DNA from: Nonomuraea africana | GTDB taxonomy: Bacteria > Actinomycetota > Actinomycetes > Streptosporangiales > Streptosporangiaceae | Length of the DNA stretch: 64,000 nucleotides | Direction: 5' to 3' | Assembly (NCBI RefSeq): GCF_014873535.1 | Contig: NZ_JADBEF010000001.1 | Location: 1,984,001-2,048,000 of the forward strand | Part shown: in pieces, positions 27,234 through 35,820 of the stretch | Position numbering within the stretch: position 1 is the stretch's first letter | Layout: each line of letters starts with the position of its first letter | The notes under the pieces: model-generated | Seen by the model: the letters and a program-made list of their open reading frames with translations, nothing else | What the model was told of the DNA's origin: nothing | Database searches by the model: none | Program-made: the position numbers and the translations under genes

Positions 27234-28523
27234 GTGGACCCACGAAGGCACGTGCCACGTACCGACGCCGTGCTCGCCGATCCGCGGCTGGTCGCGGCTG
27301 GCGGTCGGCTGGGCCGGTCGGTCGTCAAGGACGCGGTGGTGCGGGCCCAGCAGCGGGCGCGACTCGGCGAGATCGCCCCTGAGGACGTCGCGGACGCGGC
27401 CGTGGCGGCGCTCCCACCACAGGCCGCGAGCCTGCGCGCGGTGATCAACGCGACCGGCGTGCTGATCCACACCAACCTCGGCCGGGCGCCGCTGTCGCTC
27501 GCGGCGGTCGAGGCGATGGCGGCCGCGGCCGGTGCCGCCGACGTGGAGTTCGACCTGGAGACCGGCGCCCGGGCCCGTCGCGGGCGGGGCGCGCTGGACG
27601 CGCTCGCGCGCGCCGTGCCCGCCGCCGAGGACGTGCACGTCGTCAACAACAACGCCGCCGCGCTCGTCCTGGTGGCCACCGTGCTCGCCGCGGGCCGGGA
27701 GATCGTGATCAGCCGCAGCGAGCTGGTGGAGATCGGCGACGGGTTCCGCATCCCCGACCTGCTCGTCTCCACGGGGGCGCGGCTGCGCGAGGTGGGCACC
27801 ACCAACCGCACCTCCTGCCGCGACTACGCGGCGGCCGTGGGACCGGAGACCGGATGCGTGCTCAAGGTGCACCCGTCGAACTTCCGGATCGAGGGTTTCA
27901 CCGGCTCCGCCGAGGTGTCGGAGCTGACCGGGCTCGGCGTGCCCGTCGTGGCCGACATCGGCTCCGGCCTCCTCTCCCGCGAGCCGCTGCTGCCCGCCGA
28001 GCCGGACGCGACGACCGTGCTCGAGGCCGGGGCGGATCTCGTGACCGCCAGCGGCGACAAGCTGCTCGGCGGGCCGCAGGCGGGGCTCCTCCTCGGCCGC
28101 CGCGACCTGGTCGAACGGTGCAGACGGCACCCGCTCGCCCGCGCGCTGCGGGTCGACAAGCTGACGCTGGCGGCACTGGAGGCCACGCTCAGGGGTCCTG
28201 TCGTCCCGGTCCGCCAGGCGCTGCAGGCGGATCCGGCGGCGCTCGGCGACCGGGCCGCGGCGCTCGCCGACAAGCTGGCCGGTGCCGGGGTCGACGCGCG
28301 AGCCGTACCGAGCGAGGCCGCTGTGGGAGGAGGGGGAGCGCCCGGCGTCATGCTGCCGAGCGCCGCCGTGAGCCTGCCCGAGCGGCTCGCCGCGCCGCTG
28401 CGAACCGGCGATCCCCCGGTCGTCGGCCGGATCGAGGGCGGGCGGCTGCTGCTCGACCTGCGCACCGTTCCCGGCGACCGGGACGGCGATGTGGCGCGCG
28501 CGATCCTCGAGGTGAGCGGCTGA
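27234..28523 (+). CDS. selA: L-seryl-tRNA(Sec) selenium transferase
   Basis: 429 residues from GTG at 27234 (VDPRRHVPRTDAVLADPRL matches the usual SelA N-terminus); a second GTG six codons later is possible. This PLP enzyme converts seryl-tRNA-Sec to selenocysteyl-tRNA-Sec. Landmarks are INATGVLIHTNLGRAPLS, VVNNNAAALVL, KVHPSNFRIEGFTG and the cofactor lysine in ASGDKLLGGPQAG (about residue 276). Size is a little short of E. coli SelA (463) mainly in the N-terminal region. It is followed by selB with a TGATG overlap. Confidence 0.96.
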   Translation: MDPRRHVPRTDAVLADPRLVAAGGRLGRSVVKDAVVRAQQRARLGEIAPEDVADAAVAALPPQAASLRAVINATGVLIHTNLGRAPLSLAAVEAMAAAAGAADVEFDLETGARARRGRGALDALARAVPAAEDVHVVNNNAAALVLVATVLAAGREIVISRSELVEIGDGFRIPDLLVSTGARLREVGTTNRTSCRDYAAAVGPETGCVLKVHPSNFRIEGFTGSAEVSELTGLGVPVVADIGSGLLSREPLLPAEPDATTVLEAGADLVTASGDKLLGGPQAGLLLGRRDLVERCRRHPLARALRVDKLTLAALEATLRGPVVPVRQALQADPAALGDRAAALADKLAGAGVDARAVPSEAAVGGGGAPGVMLPSAAVSLPERLAAPLRTGDPPVVGRIEGGRLLLDLRTVPGDRDGDVARAILEVSG

Positions 28524-30364
28524 TGCACGTCGTCGCCACGGCGGGTCACGTCGATCATGGCAAGTCCACGCTGGTGCGGGCGCTCACCGGGATGGAGCCC
28601 GACCGGCTGGAGGAGGAGCGGCGGCGGGGGCTGACGATCGAGCTGGGTTACGCCTGGACGACTCTGCCCTCGGGGCGGCGCCTCGCCTTCGTGGACGTTC
28701 CCGGCCACGAGCGGTTTCTCAGCACGATGCTGGCCGGGGTCGGTCCCGTGCCGGCCGTCATGTTCGTGGTGGCCGCCGACGAGGGCTGGATGCCGCAGTC
28801 CGAGGAGCACCTGGTGGCGCTGGAGGCCCTCGGCGTACGGCACTGCCTGCTCGCGGTGACGCGGGCTGACCTCGCCGATCCGGGCCCGGCGATCGAGCAG
28901 GCACGGACCCGTCTGGCCGCCGCCGGGCTGGGTGGCGTCGAGGCGGTGGGGGCGAGCGGGCGTACCGGTCAGGGACTCGGCGAGCTGCGGGAGGCGCTGG
29001 ACCGGCTGGTCGCCAGGCTTCCCGTGCCCGATCCGGAGGCGCCGGTCCGGCTGTGGATCGACAGGGTTTTCACCGTGACCGGCAGCGGCACGGTCGTGAC
29101 CGGGACCCTGCCCGAGGGCACGATCTCGGTGGGTGACGAGCTGGCGCTCGGCGGCGAGCCGGTACGGGTGCGGGCGCTGGAGTCCCTCAAGGAGCCACTG
29201 GCCGCGGTGACCGGCGTCGCCAGGGTGGCGGTGAACCTGCGGGGCCGCGGCCTTCCCGAGCGAGGCCGGGCCCTGGTCACACCCGGCCGATGGACGTCCA
29301 CGGACCTGGTCGACGTTCGGATCTCACCTGTCGGAGCCCTCCGGGGATCCGGCCGCGGACCGGGCGACCGAGGCGATGGCGGCACGTGCGGCGGCCTCTC
29401 GGGGTGCGGGCCGGTCGGGCAGGGAGGCGGGGGAGAGCGGCGCCTGCCCAGGCGGCTCACCGCGCACATCGGGTCGGCGGCGGTGGCGTGCGAGGTGCGG
29501 CCGCTCGGTGGCCGCATCGTGCGGCTGCGCCTGGCCGGCCCGCTCCCGCTCCACCTCGGAGACGTACTGCTGTTGCGCGACCCCGGCCGCGACCGCACCG
29601 AGGTGCGGGTGCTGGCCGGGGCGAGCGTGCTCGACGTGCGCCCGCCGGCGCTCGGCCGCCGGGGCGCGGCGCGGGCGCGCGCCGCGCGGCTGGAGCCGGC
29701 CGCGCCGGACGCGGCCTCCGCCCTGCGCACCCATCGGCTGCTGCGAGCGGCCGACCTGACCGCCATGGTGGGGAAGCCCGACGGGCGCCCGGTCTGCGAC
29801 GACTGGTACGCCCACCCCGAGCACTGGGAGGAGCTGGCCAGGCGACTGACCGAGGCGGCCCTGCGGTACGCGGCCGAGCACCCGCTGGATCCCGGCATGC
29901 CGCTCGAAGCGGCCCGGCGCGAGCTCGCCCTGCCCGACCGGCGGCTGGTCGCCGCGCTGGTACGGCCGCCGCTCACAGTCGCCGAGGGCCGGATCCTCAC
30001 CCGGCCTTCCGGCCTGCCCACGCCGGTGGCCCGGGCTGTCGAGCGGCTGAGGGCGGAGCTGTCCGCGCATCCCTTCCAGGCGCTGGAGGCCTGGCGGCTG
30101 AGCCAGCTGGGGCTGGGCGTCCGGGAGGTGGCGGCGGCCGTACGGGCGGGGAGCCTGCTGCGCGTGGCCGAAGGCGTCGTGCTGCTGCCCGGCGCGGACG
30201 CCAGGGCGGCGGAGCTGCTGAGGCGGCTGCCGCAGCCCTTCACGGTCAGCGAGGCGAGGCGCGCCCTCGACACCAGCCGAAGGGTCGCGGTGCCGCTGCT
30301 GGAACACCTCGATCGGAGCGGGATCACCGTACGGGTGGACGAGGTCCACCGCCGCTGCCGTTGA
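28523..30364 (+). CDS. selB: selenocysteine-specific elongation factor
   Basis: 613 residues, ATG overlapping the selA stop (TGATG). The GTPase domain shows [17 protein letters not shown] (G1), DVPGHERF (G3) and TRADL (G4-like, in place of the usual NKxD). EF-Tu-like domains II/III follow ([14 protein letters not shown]), interrupted by a Gly/Arg-rich low-complexity insertion at about residues 273-312. Winged-helix domains at the C-terminus (from about 420, ending [20 protein letters not shown]) bind the SECIS hairpin. It delivers Sec-tRNA to the ribosome at the fdhA UGA. The SECIS in fdhA is its obvious target here. Confidence 0.96.
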   Translation: MHVVATAGHVDHGKSTLVRALTGMEPDRLEEERRRGLTIELGYAWTTLPSGRRLAFVDVPGHERFLSTMLAGVGPVPAVMFVVAADEGWMPQSEEHLVALEALGVRHCLLAVTRADLADPGPAIEQARTRLAAAGLGGVEAVGASGRTGQGLGELREALDRLVARLPVPDPEAPVRLWIDRVFTVTGSGTVVTGTLPEGTISVGDELALGGEPVRVRALESLKEPLAAVTGVARVAVNLRGRGLPERGRALVTPGRWTSTDLVDVRISPVGALRGSGRGPGDRGDGGTCGGLSGCGPVGQGGGGERRLPRRLTAHIGSAAVACEVRPLGGRIVRLRLAGPLPLHLGDVLLLRDPGRDRTEVRVLAGASVLDVRPPALGRRGAARARAARLEPAAPDAASALRTHRLLRAADLTAMVGKPDGRPVCDDWYAHPEHWEELARRLTEAALRYAAEHPLDPGMPLEAARRELALPDRRLVAALVRPPLTVAEGRILTRPSGLPTPVARAVERLRAELSAHPFQALEAWRLSQLGLGVREVAAAVRAGSLLRVAEGVVLLPGADARAAELLRRLPQPFTVSEARRALDTSRRVAVPLLEHLDRSGITVRVDEVHRRCR

Positions 30365-30617
30365 CCTGCTCAGCGGGGCGTCATGGACAGGACATCGTCA
30401 TCGGCTGATCGCGGTGACGAGCGGCGAAGCGTCCGTCCGGCCGCGGCGATCAGCGTCGTCGTCCGATCCTCGGGAACGAACTCACCCTGGCTGCGGCTGT
30501 GGTGAGGTTTTCGGCAGGCGCAGCGCCGGTCAGGCCCGCGATCGCGGCGAGCATCATCAGGGAGGTGTTCGTTCGCATGGGAGGAACGTAGAGATCCGGG
30601 CCGTTCGGCACGGACCA

Positions 30618-30637
30618 CCCCTGACTATCGTCAGGGG
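30618..30637. promoter_or_regulatory. perfect 20-bp palindromic site
   Basis: CCCCTGAC-TATC-GTCAGGGG. Eight-base arms around a 4-base centre fit the operator style of NarL/LuxR-type response regulators, which often bind TGAC-N4-GTCA in actinomycetes. It lies 40-60 bases upstream of the tiny minus-strand frame at 30450-30578. A hairpin role in RNA is the alternative. Confidence 0.5.
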
Positions 30638-30660
30638 CCGCCGGGCGGGACGCCCGGCGG
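30638..30660 (-). terminator. GC-rich hairpin after the Cys/His-rich gene
   Basis: CCGCCGGGCG, loop GGA, CGCCCGGCGG: a perfect 10-bp stem nine bases past the stop of the minus-strand gene 30670-31098. No U-tract, as usual in this group. Confidence 0.65.
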
Positions 30661-30669
30661 CGGTTCACC

Positions 30670-31098
30670 TCACGGCGTTCCGGCGATGGCGCATGCCCGG
30701 CACGGGGGACGCCCGCAAATGCACTGCATGATGGCGTCGAGAACGTTGTGGTCGTGATACAGGCACCGGTCGTTGCAGGTGTGGCGCGGAACGAAACCTG
30801 CCTGGATCTCGTCGGGCCACGGCTCTTCGCCTTCACGGCAGCGGACGAACTGGTCAGGGTCCGCCGAGTGGAGACCATGCATGCGTGCCCGGGCCTGGGT
30901 CTCCAACGTCCGGGTCTCCGCCACCATGGTCTTGAGCTGGGCGGCGAGGTCGGAGTACCGGTCGTCGCCGGTTCGTACGTGCGCGGCCCGCAGAGCCATC
31001 ACCGCATTGCCGAGGAATCGGCTGGCGTCCTGGAGGTCCGTGGTGTGGTGCAGTTGGATGCCCGTCACGCTTCGGACCCACACGGCGTCGTTGTTCAT
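30670..31098 (-). CDS. hypothetical protein with Cys/His-rich C-terminus
   Basis: 142 residues, ATG at 31098 with GAAGGG seven bases upstream. Residues 1-85 look helical (FLGNAVMALRAAHVRTG, QLKTMVAETRTLETQAR). The C-terminal third concentrates metal-ligand residues: RHTCNDRCLYHDHN and CICGRPPCRACAIAG, giving six cysteines and several histidines that could hold one or two zinc ions or an Fe-S cluster. Composition and the clean ribosome-binding site support a real gene. Family not recognised; placed between selB and the formamidase operon but transcribed separately. Confidence 0.68.
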   Translation of the reverse strand: MNNDAVWVRSVTGIQLHHTTDLQDASRFLGNAVMALRAAHVRTGDDRYSDLAAQLKTMVAETRTLETQARARMHGLHSADPDQFVRCREGEEPWPDEIQAGFVPRHTCNDRCLYHDHNVLDAIMQCICGRPPCRACAIAGTP

Positions 31099-31396
31099 TG
31101 ATCAACCCTTCGAAGTGGCAGGCTCGCACACCCGTTCGGGAGTTGCCCCAAACTCGGGGGGACATACCAGGGATTGCAGTTACACGTAGGGTAACCGGAT
31201 TTTTGCGTGTTTTTCGTACTCGGCGAATTGTGTTGACCATTGGCGGAGTCGCGGCGGCACGCCTGATAACCCACGTGGAGTCTGCCGAACGGCCTCCAGC
31301 CTGGTGTGATAGGAGCGCATGTCGATCGACTCGAACCGCGGCGCAGTGGAGAACCTTGCCGATAAATAGACCAAAATTTTAACCGGAGGACAAAGA
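31099..31396. other. AT-richer intergenic region with candidate operator
   Basis: Upstream region of the Cys/His-rich gene. GTTAC (31179-31183) and GTAAC (31191-31195) form an inverted repeat with a 7-base spacer about 90 bases upstream of that gene. No gene seen. Confidence 0.4.
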
Positions 31397-31432
31397 AACC
31401 GGCCACCGCGCGATCGGGCACGGTGGCCGGTT
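31397..31432. terminator. bidirectional terminator of the formamidase operon
   Basis: AACCGGCCACCG (31397-31408) and CGGTGGCCGGTT (31421-31432) form a 12-bp stem. T-rich sequence follows on the plus strand (TTTTGTC), and on the minus strand the hairpin is followed by TTCTTTG. It lies 45 bases beyond the fmdA stop. Confidence 0.8.
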
Positions 31433-31476
31433 TTGTCTTCGGACGGCCTCTCGAACCAGGCGTTATGCCGTGGCGA

Positions 31477-32724
31477 TCAGCTCGTCACTGCGCACTGCCC
31501 GCGCTCCTTCTTGACCGGCCCCTCCATGGTCGGACGTACGTCGAAGTCGAAGATCGCGGTGGGCAGGTAGAGCGAGCAGCATGCGTTGGGGATGTCGACG
31601 ATCCCGCTGACACGCCCTTCGATCGGGGCCGAGCCGAGGAGCAGGTAGGCCTGTTCGCCGGTGTAGCCCCACTTCTTGAGGTACTCGACGGCGTTGAGGC
31701 AGGCCCTGCGGTAGGCCACCGTCGCGTCGAGGTAGTAGTTGGTGTCGGTGTCGTGGTCGACCGAGATCCCGATGAACGAAAGGAACTCGGAGTAGCGCGG
31801 CTCGACGTTGCCGGGCATGAAGATCGGGTTGGTGGTGACACCGTACTTCTCCATGCCGCCCTTGATGAGGTCGACGTGGAAGTCGATGTAACCGCCCATC
31901 TCGATCGCGCCGCAGAAGGTAATCTCGCCGTCGCCCTGGCTGAAGTGCAGGTCACCTCCGGAAAGCTTGGCGTCCTTCACATGAACCGGGTAGAAGACCC
32001 TGGCTCCGCGGGTGAAGTTCTTGATGTCGTGGTTGCCGCCGTTCTCCCGCGCGGGAACCGTACGGGCGCCCTCGCTGGCGATCCGCTGCGCCACCTCGCC
32101 GCTTGCCGTGCCGGAGATGGCGTTCTCGGCCAGCGGTGGCAGGCCGAGCGGCGGGACCCGCTGCGGATCTGTGTCGATGAGAGCCTGCTCCCTGCGGTTC
32201 CAGGACGCGAGCAGATCCGCTGATGGCGCGGTGCCGAACAGGCCGGGGTGGGTGATGCCGGTGTAGCGCACCCCCGGCAGGTGGCGGGATGTGGCGATCT
32301 GACCGTGGAAGTCCCAGATCGCCTTGTAGGCGTCAGGGAAGTAGTCGGTCAGGAATCCACCGCCGTTGGCCTTGGCGAATACGCCGGTGTACCCCCATCC
32401 CTGGCCTGGCGCTCCCCCGACCTGTTGTGGAACCGGGCCGAGATCAAGGATGTCGACGACCAGGAGGTCGCCTGGCTCGGCTCCGTCCACCCCGATGGGC
32501 CCGCTCAGGACATGCGTGACACTGAGGTCGACGTCCCGTACGTCGTTCGCGGAATCGTTGTTGCCGATCTGGGCGTCGGTCCATTCCCTGCATTCGACTC
32601 GAAACTCATCCCCAGGGCGAACCATGTCAGCCACAGGAATGTCTGGGTGCCACCGGTTATGCCCTGGTATTTTCTGATCTCGCATTGACATCGACTGATC
32701 GATGCTGAATACGACGTTCGGCAT
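31477..32724 (-). CDS. fmdA: formamidase (FmdA/AmdA family)
   Basis: 415 residues, the family's usual length. Characteristic blocks: FSIDQSMSMRDQ, WHPDIP, VLSGPIGVDGAEPGDLLVV, the Trp/Gly-rich PGQGWGYTGVFAKANGGGFL, ITHPGLFGTAPS, ENGGNHDIKN and HFSQGDGEITFCGAIE. It hydrolyses formamide to formate and ammonia in the cytoplasm. Last gene of a minus-strand cluster with an AmiS/UreI-type channel and FmdB. The product formate is the substrate of the dehydrogenase encoded 7 kb away, which gives the neighbourhood metabolic sense. Confidence 0.95.
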   Translation of the reverse strand: MPNVVFSIDQSMSMRDQKIPGHNRWHPDIPVADMVRPGDEFRVECREWTDAQIGNNDSANDVRDVDLSVTHVLSGPIGVDGAEPGDLLVVDILDLGPVPQQVGGAPGQGWGYTGVFAKANGGGFLTDYFPDAYKAIWDFHGQIATSRHLPGVRYTGITHPGLFGTAPSADLLASWNRREQALIDTDPQRVPPLGLPPLAENAISGTASGEVAQRIASEGARTVPARENGGNHDIKNFTRGARVFYPVHVKDAKLSGGDLHFSQGDGEITFCGAIEMGGYIDFHVDLIKGGMEKYGVTTNPIFMPGNVEPRYSEFLSFIGISVDHDTDTNYYLDATVAYRRACLNAVEYLKKWGYTGEQAYLLLGSAPIEGRVSGIVDIPNACCSLYLPTAIFDFDVRPTMEGPVKKERGQCAVTS

Positions 32725-32808
32725 GATGAGTGCCCTTCTTTGAAGCGTGCTGACTCTCAGGCATGACCGCGTCGCATCACCGCCTCTCCAGCTCTGTGGG
32801 TCTCTGTG

Positions 32809-33474
32809 TCAGGTCCAGCGGGGGCGGTGCCTGCGGTCCCGGGCTCCCACCGCCTCGTCACCCGGGCTCGGTGCCGCGGCTGCGGGTTCCCGTCCTCGTG
32901 TCAGCGGCCAGAGCCCGATGAACACCACCAGGCCGAACACGGCGAGGATGATCGCGATGAGGTTCGTGTTCTCCCAGTAGCCGGTCAGGATCATGAAAGC
33001 CGGAATCGCCGCCGTGACCCACCCCTGGATGGCTGTGACCCAGCCCGTGTACCTGGTGATCTGTTCGTGTTTCAATCCCAGCAACACGAAGAAGAGGAAC
33101 CACAGGTAGGACCAGTAGAGCCAGATGACGCCGAACGCGGGGTCGCCGAGGAGTTGAAAGTTCGCGTACGCGTATCCGATCGCCATGATGGCCACGAACA
33201 GGGAGAAGTAGCCAACTCCTGTGGAGTCGAAACCGCCGAGCAGATTGATCCCGACGTAAAGGTAGGTGAAACCGAAGAGATAGATCCCCGACGCGCCGAG
33301 GATCTCGGCCGGCCTGCTCAGGTTAGCGATGATCAGCACGGTGGGCGTGACCACCTGCAGGGCCCCGACGAAGAGGTTGAAGATAGCGGTCGCGCGTGGC
33401 TCGACCTTCCCCAGGAGCATCATCCCGTTAAGGAAGAGCACCGCGCCGACGTAAAGTAGTCCGACAGCTCCCAT
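32809..33474 (-). CDS. AmiS/UreI-family amide or urea channel
   Basis: 221 residues. I start it at ATG 33474 (GAVGLLYVGAVLFLNGMMLLG is the family N-terminus); AGGAGG lies about ten bases upstream, and a longer frame has no support. Six or seven membrane helices; conserved segments are TYLYVGINLL, GYFSLFVAIMAIGYA, DPAFGVIWLYWSYLWFLFF and LTGYWENTNL. The C-terminus is a short Arg/Ala tail. It should admit short-chain amides or urea, presumably formamide for FmdA downstream (84 bases). Confidence 0.92.
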   Translation of the reverse strand: MGAVGLLYVGAVLFLNGMMLLGKVEPRATAIFNLFVGALQVVTPTVLIIANLSRPAEILGASGIYLFGFTYLYVGINLLGGFDSTGVGYFSLFVAIMAIGYAYANFQLLGDPAFGVIWLYWSYLWFLFFVLLGLKHEQITRYTGWVTAIQGWVTAAIPAFMILTGYWENTNLIAIILAVFGLVVFIGLWPLTRGREPAAAAPSPGDEAVGARDRRHRPRWT

Positions 33475-33654
33475 CAGCGACGCGCCTCCTAGTGCCTGTG
33501 ATGGGTGGTTTCCGATTGGCGGCATCGTCCACGGGCGCCATGAGGCCAGGCGATCCGGCCCGCGGCGGGAAGCGCATACCCGTCGCCGCATCCAGACCCT
33601 GCGGATGTCCGTGCGTGGCCAGTCCGAGCGCACGTGGACACGCTGTTCTGTTGA

Positions 33655-33930
33655 TCAAGGCCGGGGCAGGCGTGACATCGCCGGATGCGGTGGCCGTTGG
33701 CGCTGCTTGGGAGGCAGGCTCGTGACGACCTCGGGTGCTTCCTGGCTCTGCTCCTCCCGGCTGAGCGCGGCGGACAGCGTCGAGGGCACCCTGGTCAGAT
33801 ACGGCGAAGAGAAAACACGACGGGCCGCCCGGTGACATTCGGGGCAGTCACTCACCGCCGGAGCACTGCCTATCGGCAGGTGCACCTCGAATTGCCCGCA
33901 ATCGGCGCAGCGGTACTCGTAGGTTGCCAT
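33655..33930 (-). CDS. fmdB: FmdB-family zinc-ribbon protein
   Basis: 91 residues from ATG at 33930, preceded by GGTGGGGGG; an ATG two codons upstream overlaps that sequence. The N-terminal zinc ribbon is ATYEYRCADCGQFEV with the second knuckle in SDCPECHRAARRVFSSPYL. The Pro/Arg-rich tail is disordered. The family was first described as a putative regulator of amide metabolism beside formamidase genes. The DNA-binding role is not proven. It is the first gene of the formamidase cluster, 180 bases upstream of the channel gene. Confidence 0.85.
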   Translation of the reverse strand: MATYEYRCADCGQFEVHLPIGSAPAVSDCPECHRAARRVFSSPYLTRVPSTLSAALSREEQSQEAPEVVTSLPPKQRQRPPHPAMSRLPRP

Positions 33931-34606
33931 GGGCATCCCCCCACCGGCGATCGAGCCTCGTCTCCCGGCCGGCACCGCGGACCCATCGCCGGTCCACGGC
34001 GATCTAGGCGTCTACCCCAGGTAACCTCCGCCTTAACCGCATGTCAACGTCGCAGACAAGGCCGACGATGGCGTCGAGGAAACCCACTCTGAGCTGAAAA
34101 TCGGCGCACTTTAGCAGGAGGGCGGCCTCAGGCGCCGCTAAAATGGCCGTGTTTTTTAAGACAGGGCGCCGCGCTGTCCTGAAGGCCCCGGAGAATTTGC
34201 CGGACGTTTGAAGGCCTTGACGGCCACCGCGCCGCTGCCCGCGCGCACCCGGTTGATCGGCCTCTTCCTGCCGGCCATGGTCATCTGGCGGCGCTGCCGT
34301 CCTCCCGCGGCGCAGGGTTTCGGTTCGGCCCTGGTCGGCTCCGTCGGGGTCGCGTCGTTCTTCCTCGCCCGCGGCCTGGCCTGTGGCGCCTACATCGGCA
34401 CCGAGGCGGTGTGGCGTTAAGGTGAAGGGGTGTGAGGGCACCGCGCCAGCAGGCGGGCGCCCGCGGCGGTGGGGCCCGCCGTGCCCGAACCGCGGTACTT
34501 TCGCTGCCGCCAACGGTCCCTGCTCGTGACAGCTCGTGCCCGCTTTGGCGGGCGCACGCCACGTGTGGGGAGAGGTATGCGTTCGGATCAGGTGAGGTTC
34601 GCGGCA
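33931..34606. other. 676-bp divergent region upstream of fluoride operon
   Basis: Contains promoters for fmdB (leftward) and crcB (rightward). TTTAGC near 34111 and GCTAAA near 34136 form a loose inverted repeat. A 70-codon plus-strand frame (34208-34420) has two hydrophobic stretches (GLFLPAMVIW, GVASFFLARGLACGAYIG) but no ribosome-binding site and is uncertain. I looked for a fluoride riboswitch before crcB and saw no convincing match. Confidence 0.4.
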
Positions 34607-35080
34607 ATGACCGAGCCCGTCGACCCCGATGTCGATCTCGCCGAGGCGCGTCAGCGCCGGGAGTCGCGGCGCGCGCACTACGGTGGGCTGGCGGTGATCG
34701 CCGCCGGTGGCGCGATCGGCGCGGGCGCCCGCTACGGGGCGGCCCTGTTGTGGCCGACCGCGGCCGGTTCCTTCCCGTGGACCACGCTGGGCGTCAACGC
34801 GTCCGGCTCCCTGCTGATCGGGATCTTTCTGGTGGCCTTGACCGAGGCGTGGACCGCGCCGGCCTGGGTGCGGCCGTTCTTCGCCACCGGTGTGCTGGGC
34901 GGCTTCACCACCTTCTCCACCTACTGCCTGGACATCGAACGCCTGGTGACCGGCGGTCGGGCCGACCTGGCGCTGGGTTACCTGGTGGCAACGCCCGCGG
35001 CGGCCCTCGCCGCGGTGGCGGCCGGCGCCTGGGCCACCCGCCGGCTCCTGGCGGCGACCACGGCGAGGAGGACGCGATGA
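34607..35080 (+). CDS. crcB: fluoride channel subunit CrcB (first copy)
   Basis: 157 residues from ATG at 34607; an ATG at 34577 (GGAGAGGT upstream) would add ten residues and is also plausible. Four membrane helices. Family motifs: [26 protein letters not shown] (Asn of the pore) and [13 protein letters not shown] (Phe-box region). The N-terminal tail ([19 protein letters not shown]) is charged and longer than in most CrcB proteins. Fluc/CrcB channels are dual-topology dimers that expel fluoride; here two non-identical copies probably form a heterodimer. Overlaps the DUF190 gene by ATGA. Confidence 0.93.
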   Translation: MTEPVDPDVDLAEARQRRESRRAHYGGLAVIAAGGAIGAGARYGAALLWPTAAGSFPWTTLGVNASGSLLIGIFLVALTEAWTAPAWVRPFFATGVLGGFTTFSTYCLDIERLVTGGRADLALGYLVATPAAALAAVAAGAWATRRLLAATTARRTR

Positions 35081-35421
35081 CTCTGTCCGGACGGGCCCTG
35101 CGGTTGACGGTCTTCGTCGACGACACCGACACCTGGCATCACCGCCCCATGTACACCGAGATCGTGCATCGCGCCCACGCCGCCGGGCTGGCCGGGGCGT
35201 CGGTCTTCCGCGGCATGGAGGGCTTCGGCGCCGGCAACGTCGTGCACACCACCCGGCTGCTGTCGATGGCCGACGACCTGCCGGTGACCGTCGTCATCGT
35301 CGATGCCGAAGAGAAGATCCGCGCCTTCCTGCCCCAGCTGGACGAGCTGCTCATCGAGGGCCTGGCCGTCGTGGACGAGGTCGAGGTCGTCGCCTACCGC
35401 GGTCGACAGGTGACGACGTGA
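35077..35421 (+). CDS. DUF190 (PII-like) protein
   Basis: 114 residues, ATG at 35077 overlapping the first crcB stop, and its own stop overlapped by the GTG of the second crcB (GTGA at 35418-35421). DUF190 motifs: [35 protein letters not shown], and [19 protein letters not shown]. The fold is related to PII/CutA signalling proteins. Being translationally sandwiched between both channel subunits implies a function in the channel complex or its control; biochemical role unknown to me. Confidence 0.93.
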   Translation: MTLSGRALRLTVFVDDTDTWHHRPMYTEIVHRAHAAGLAGASVFRGMEGFGAGNVVHTTRLLSMADDLPVTVVIVDAEEKIRAFLPQLDELLIEGLAVVDEVEVVAYRGRQVTT

Positions 35422-35792
35422 ACTGGCTGCTGGTACTGCTCGGCGGCGCGGTCGGCGCACTGTTGCGCTATCTGACCGACCGGGCCGTCCAAGCCCGCCA
35501 CGACACGGTCTTCCCGTGGGGCACCTTCGCCGTCAACGTGGCCGGCTCGATGATCCTGGGCCTGCTGGCCGGGGCGGGACTGGCCGGGGCGGGGAGCACC
35601 GACGTGCAGCTGCTGCTGGGCACCGGTTTCTGCGGAGCGCTGACCACGTACTCGACGTTCTCCTACGAGACGCTGCGACTGGCCGAGACCGGCGCGGCCT
35701 TCCTCGCCGCCGTCAACGTGGTCGCCTCGATCGTCGCCGGCATGGGCGCGGTGTTCATCGGCCTCACGTTCGCCCAGGTCATCTTCGGATGA
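35418..35792 (+). CDS. crcB: fluoride channel subunit CrcB (second copy)
   Basis: 124 residues from GTG at 35418, close to the minimal CrcB length. Motifs: [33 protein letters not shown] and [17 protein letters not shown]. Four helices. Together with the first copy it forms a paired-CrcB operon as seen in many Gram-positive bacteria, where the two subunits insert in opposite orientations. Confidence 0.94.
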   Translation: MNWLLVLLGGAVGALLRYLTDRAVQARHDTVFPWGTFAVNVAGSMILGLLAGAGLAGAGSTDVQLLLGTGFCGALTTYSTFSYETLRLAETGAAFLAAVNVVASIVAGMGAVFIGLTFAQVIFG

Positions 35793-35820
35793 AGCGTCAG
35801 ACCCATTCCAAGGAGCGCAG

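Larger units (their letters stand above)
30365..30669. other. 305-bp region between selB and a Cys/His-rich gene
   Basis: A 42-codon minus-strand frame (30450-30578, MRTNTSLMMLAAIAGLTGAA) resembles a tiny signal peptide but has no ribosome-binding site. It may be a frameshifted remnant. The right part holds two perfect palindromes, listed separately. Confidence 0.4.

Noticed and set aside
34400..34606. Fluoride riboswitch upstream of crcB
   Set aside because: I looked for the conserved pseudoknot sequence pattern and saw only generic GC-rich pairing; a covariance search would be decisive.
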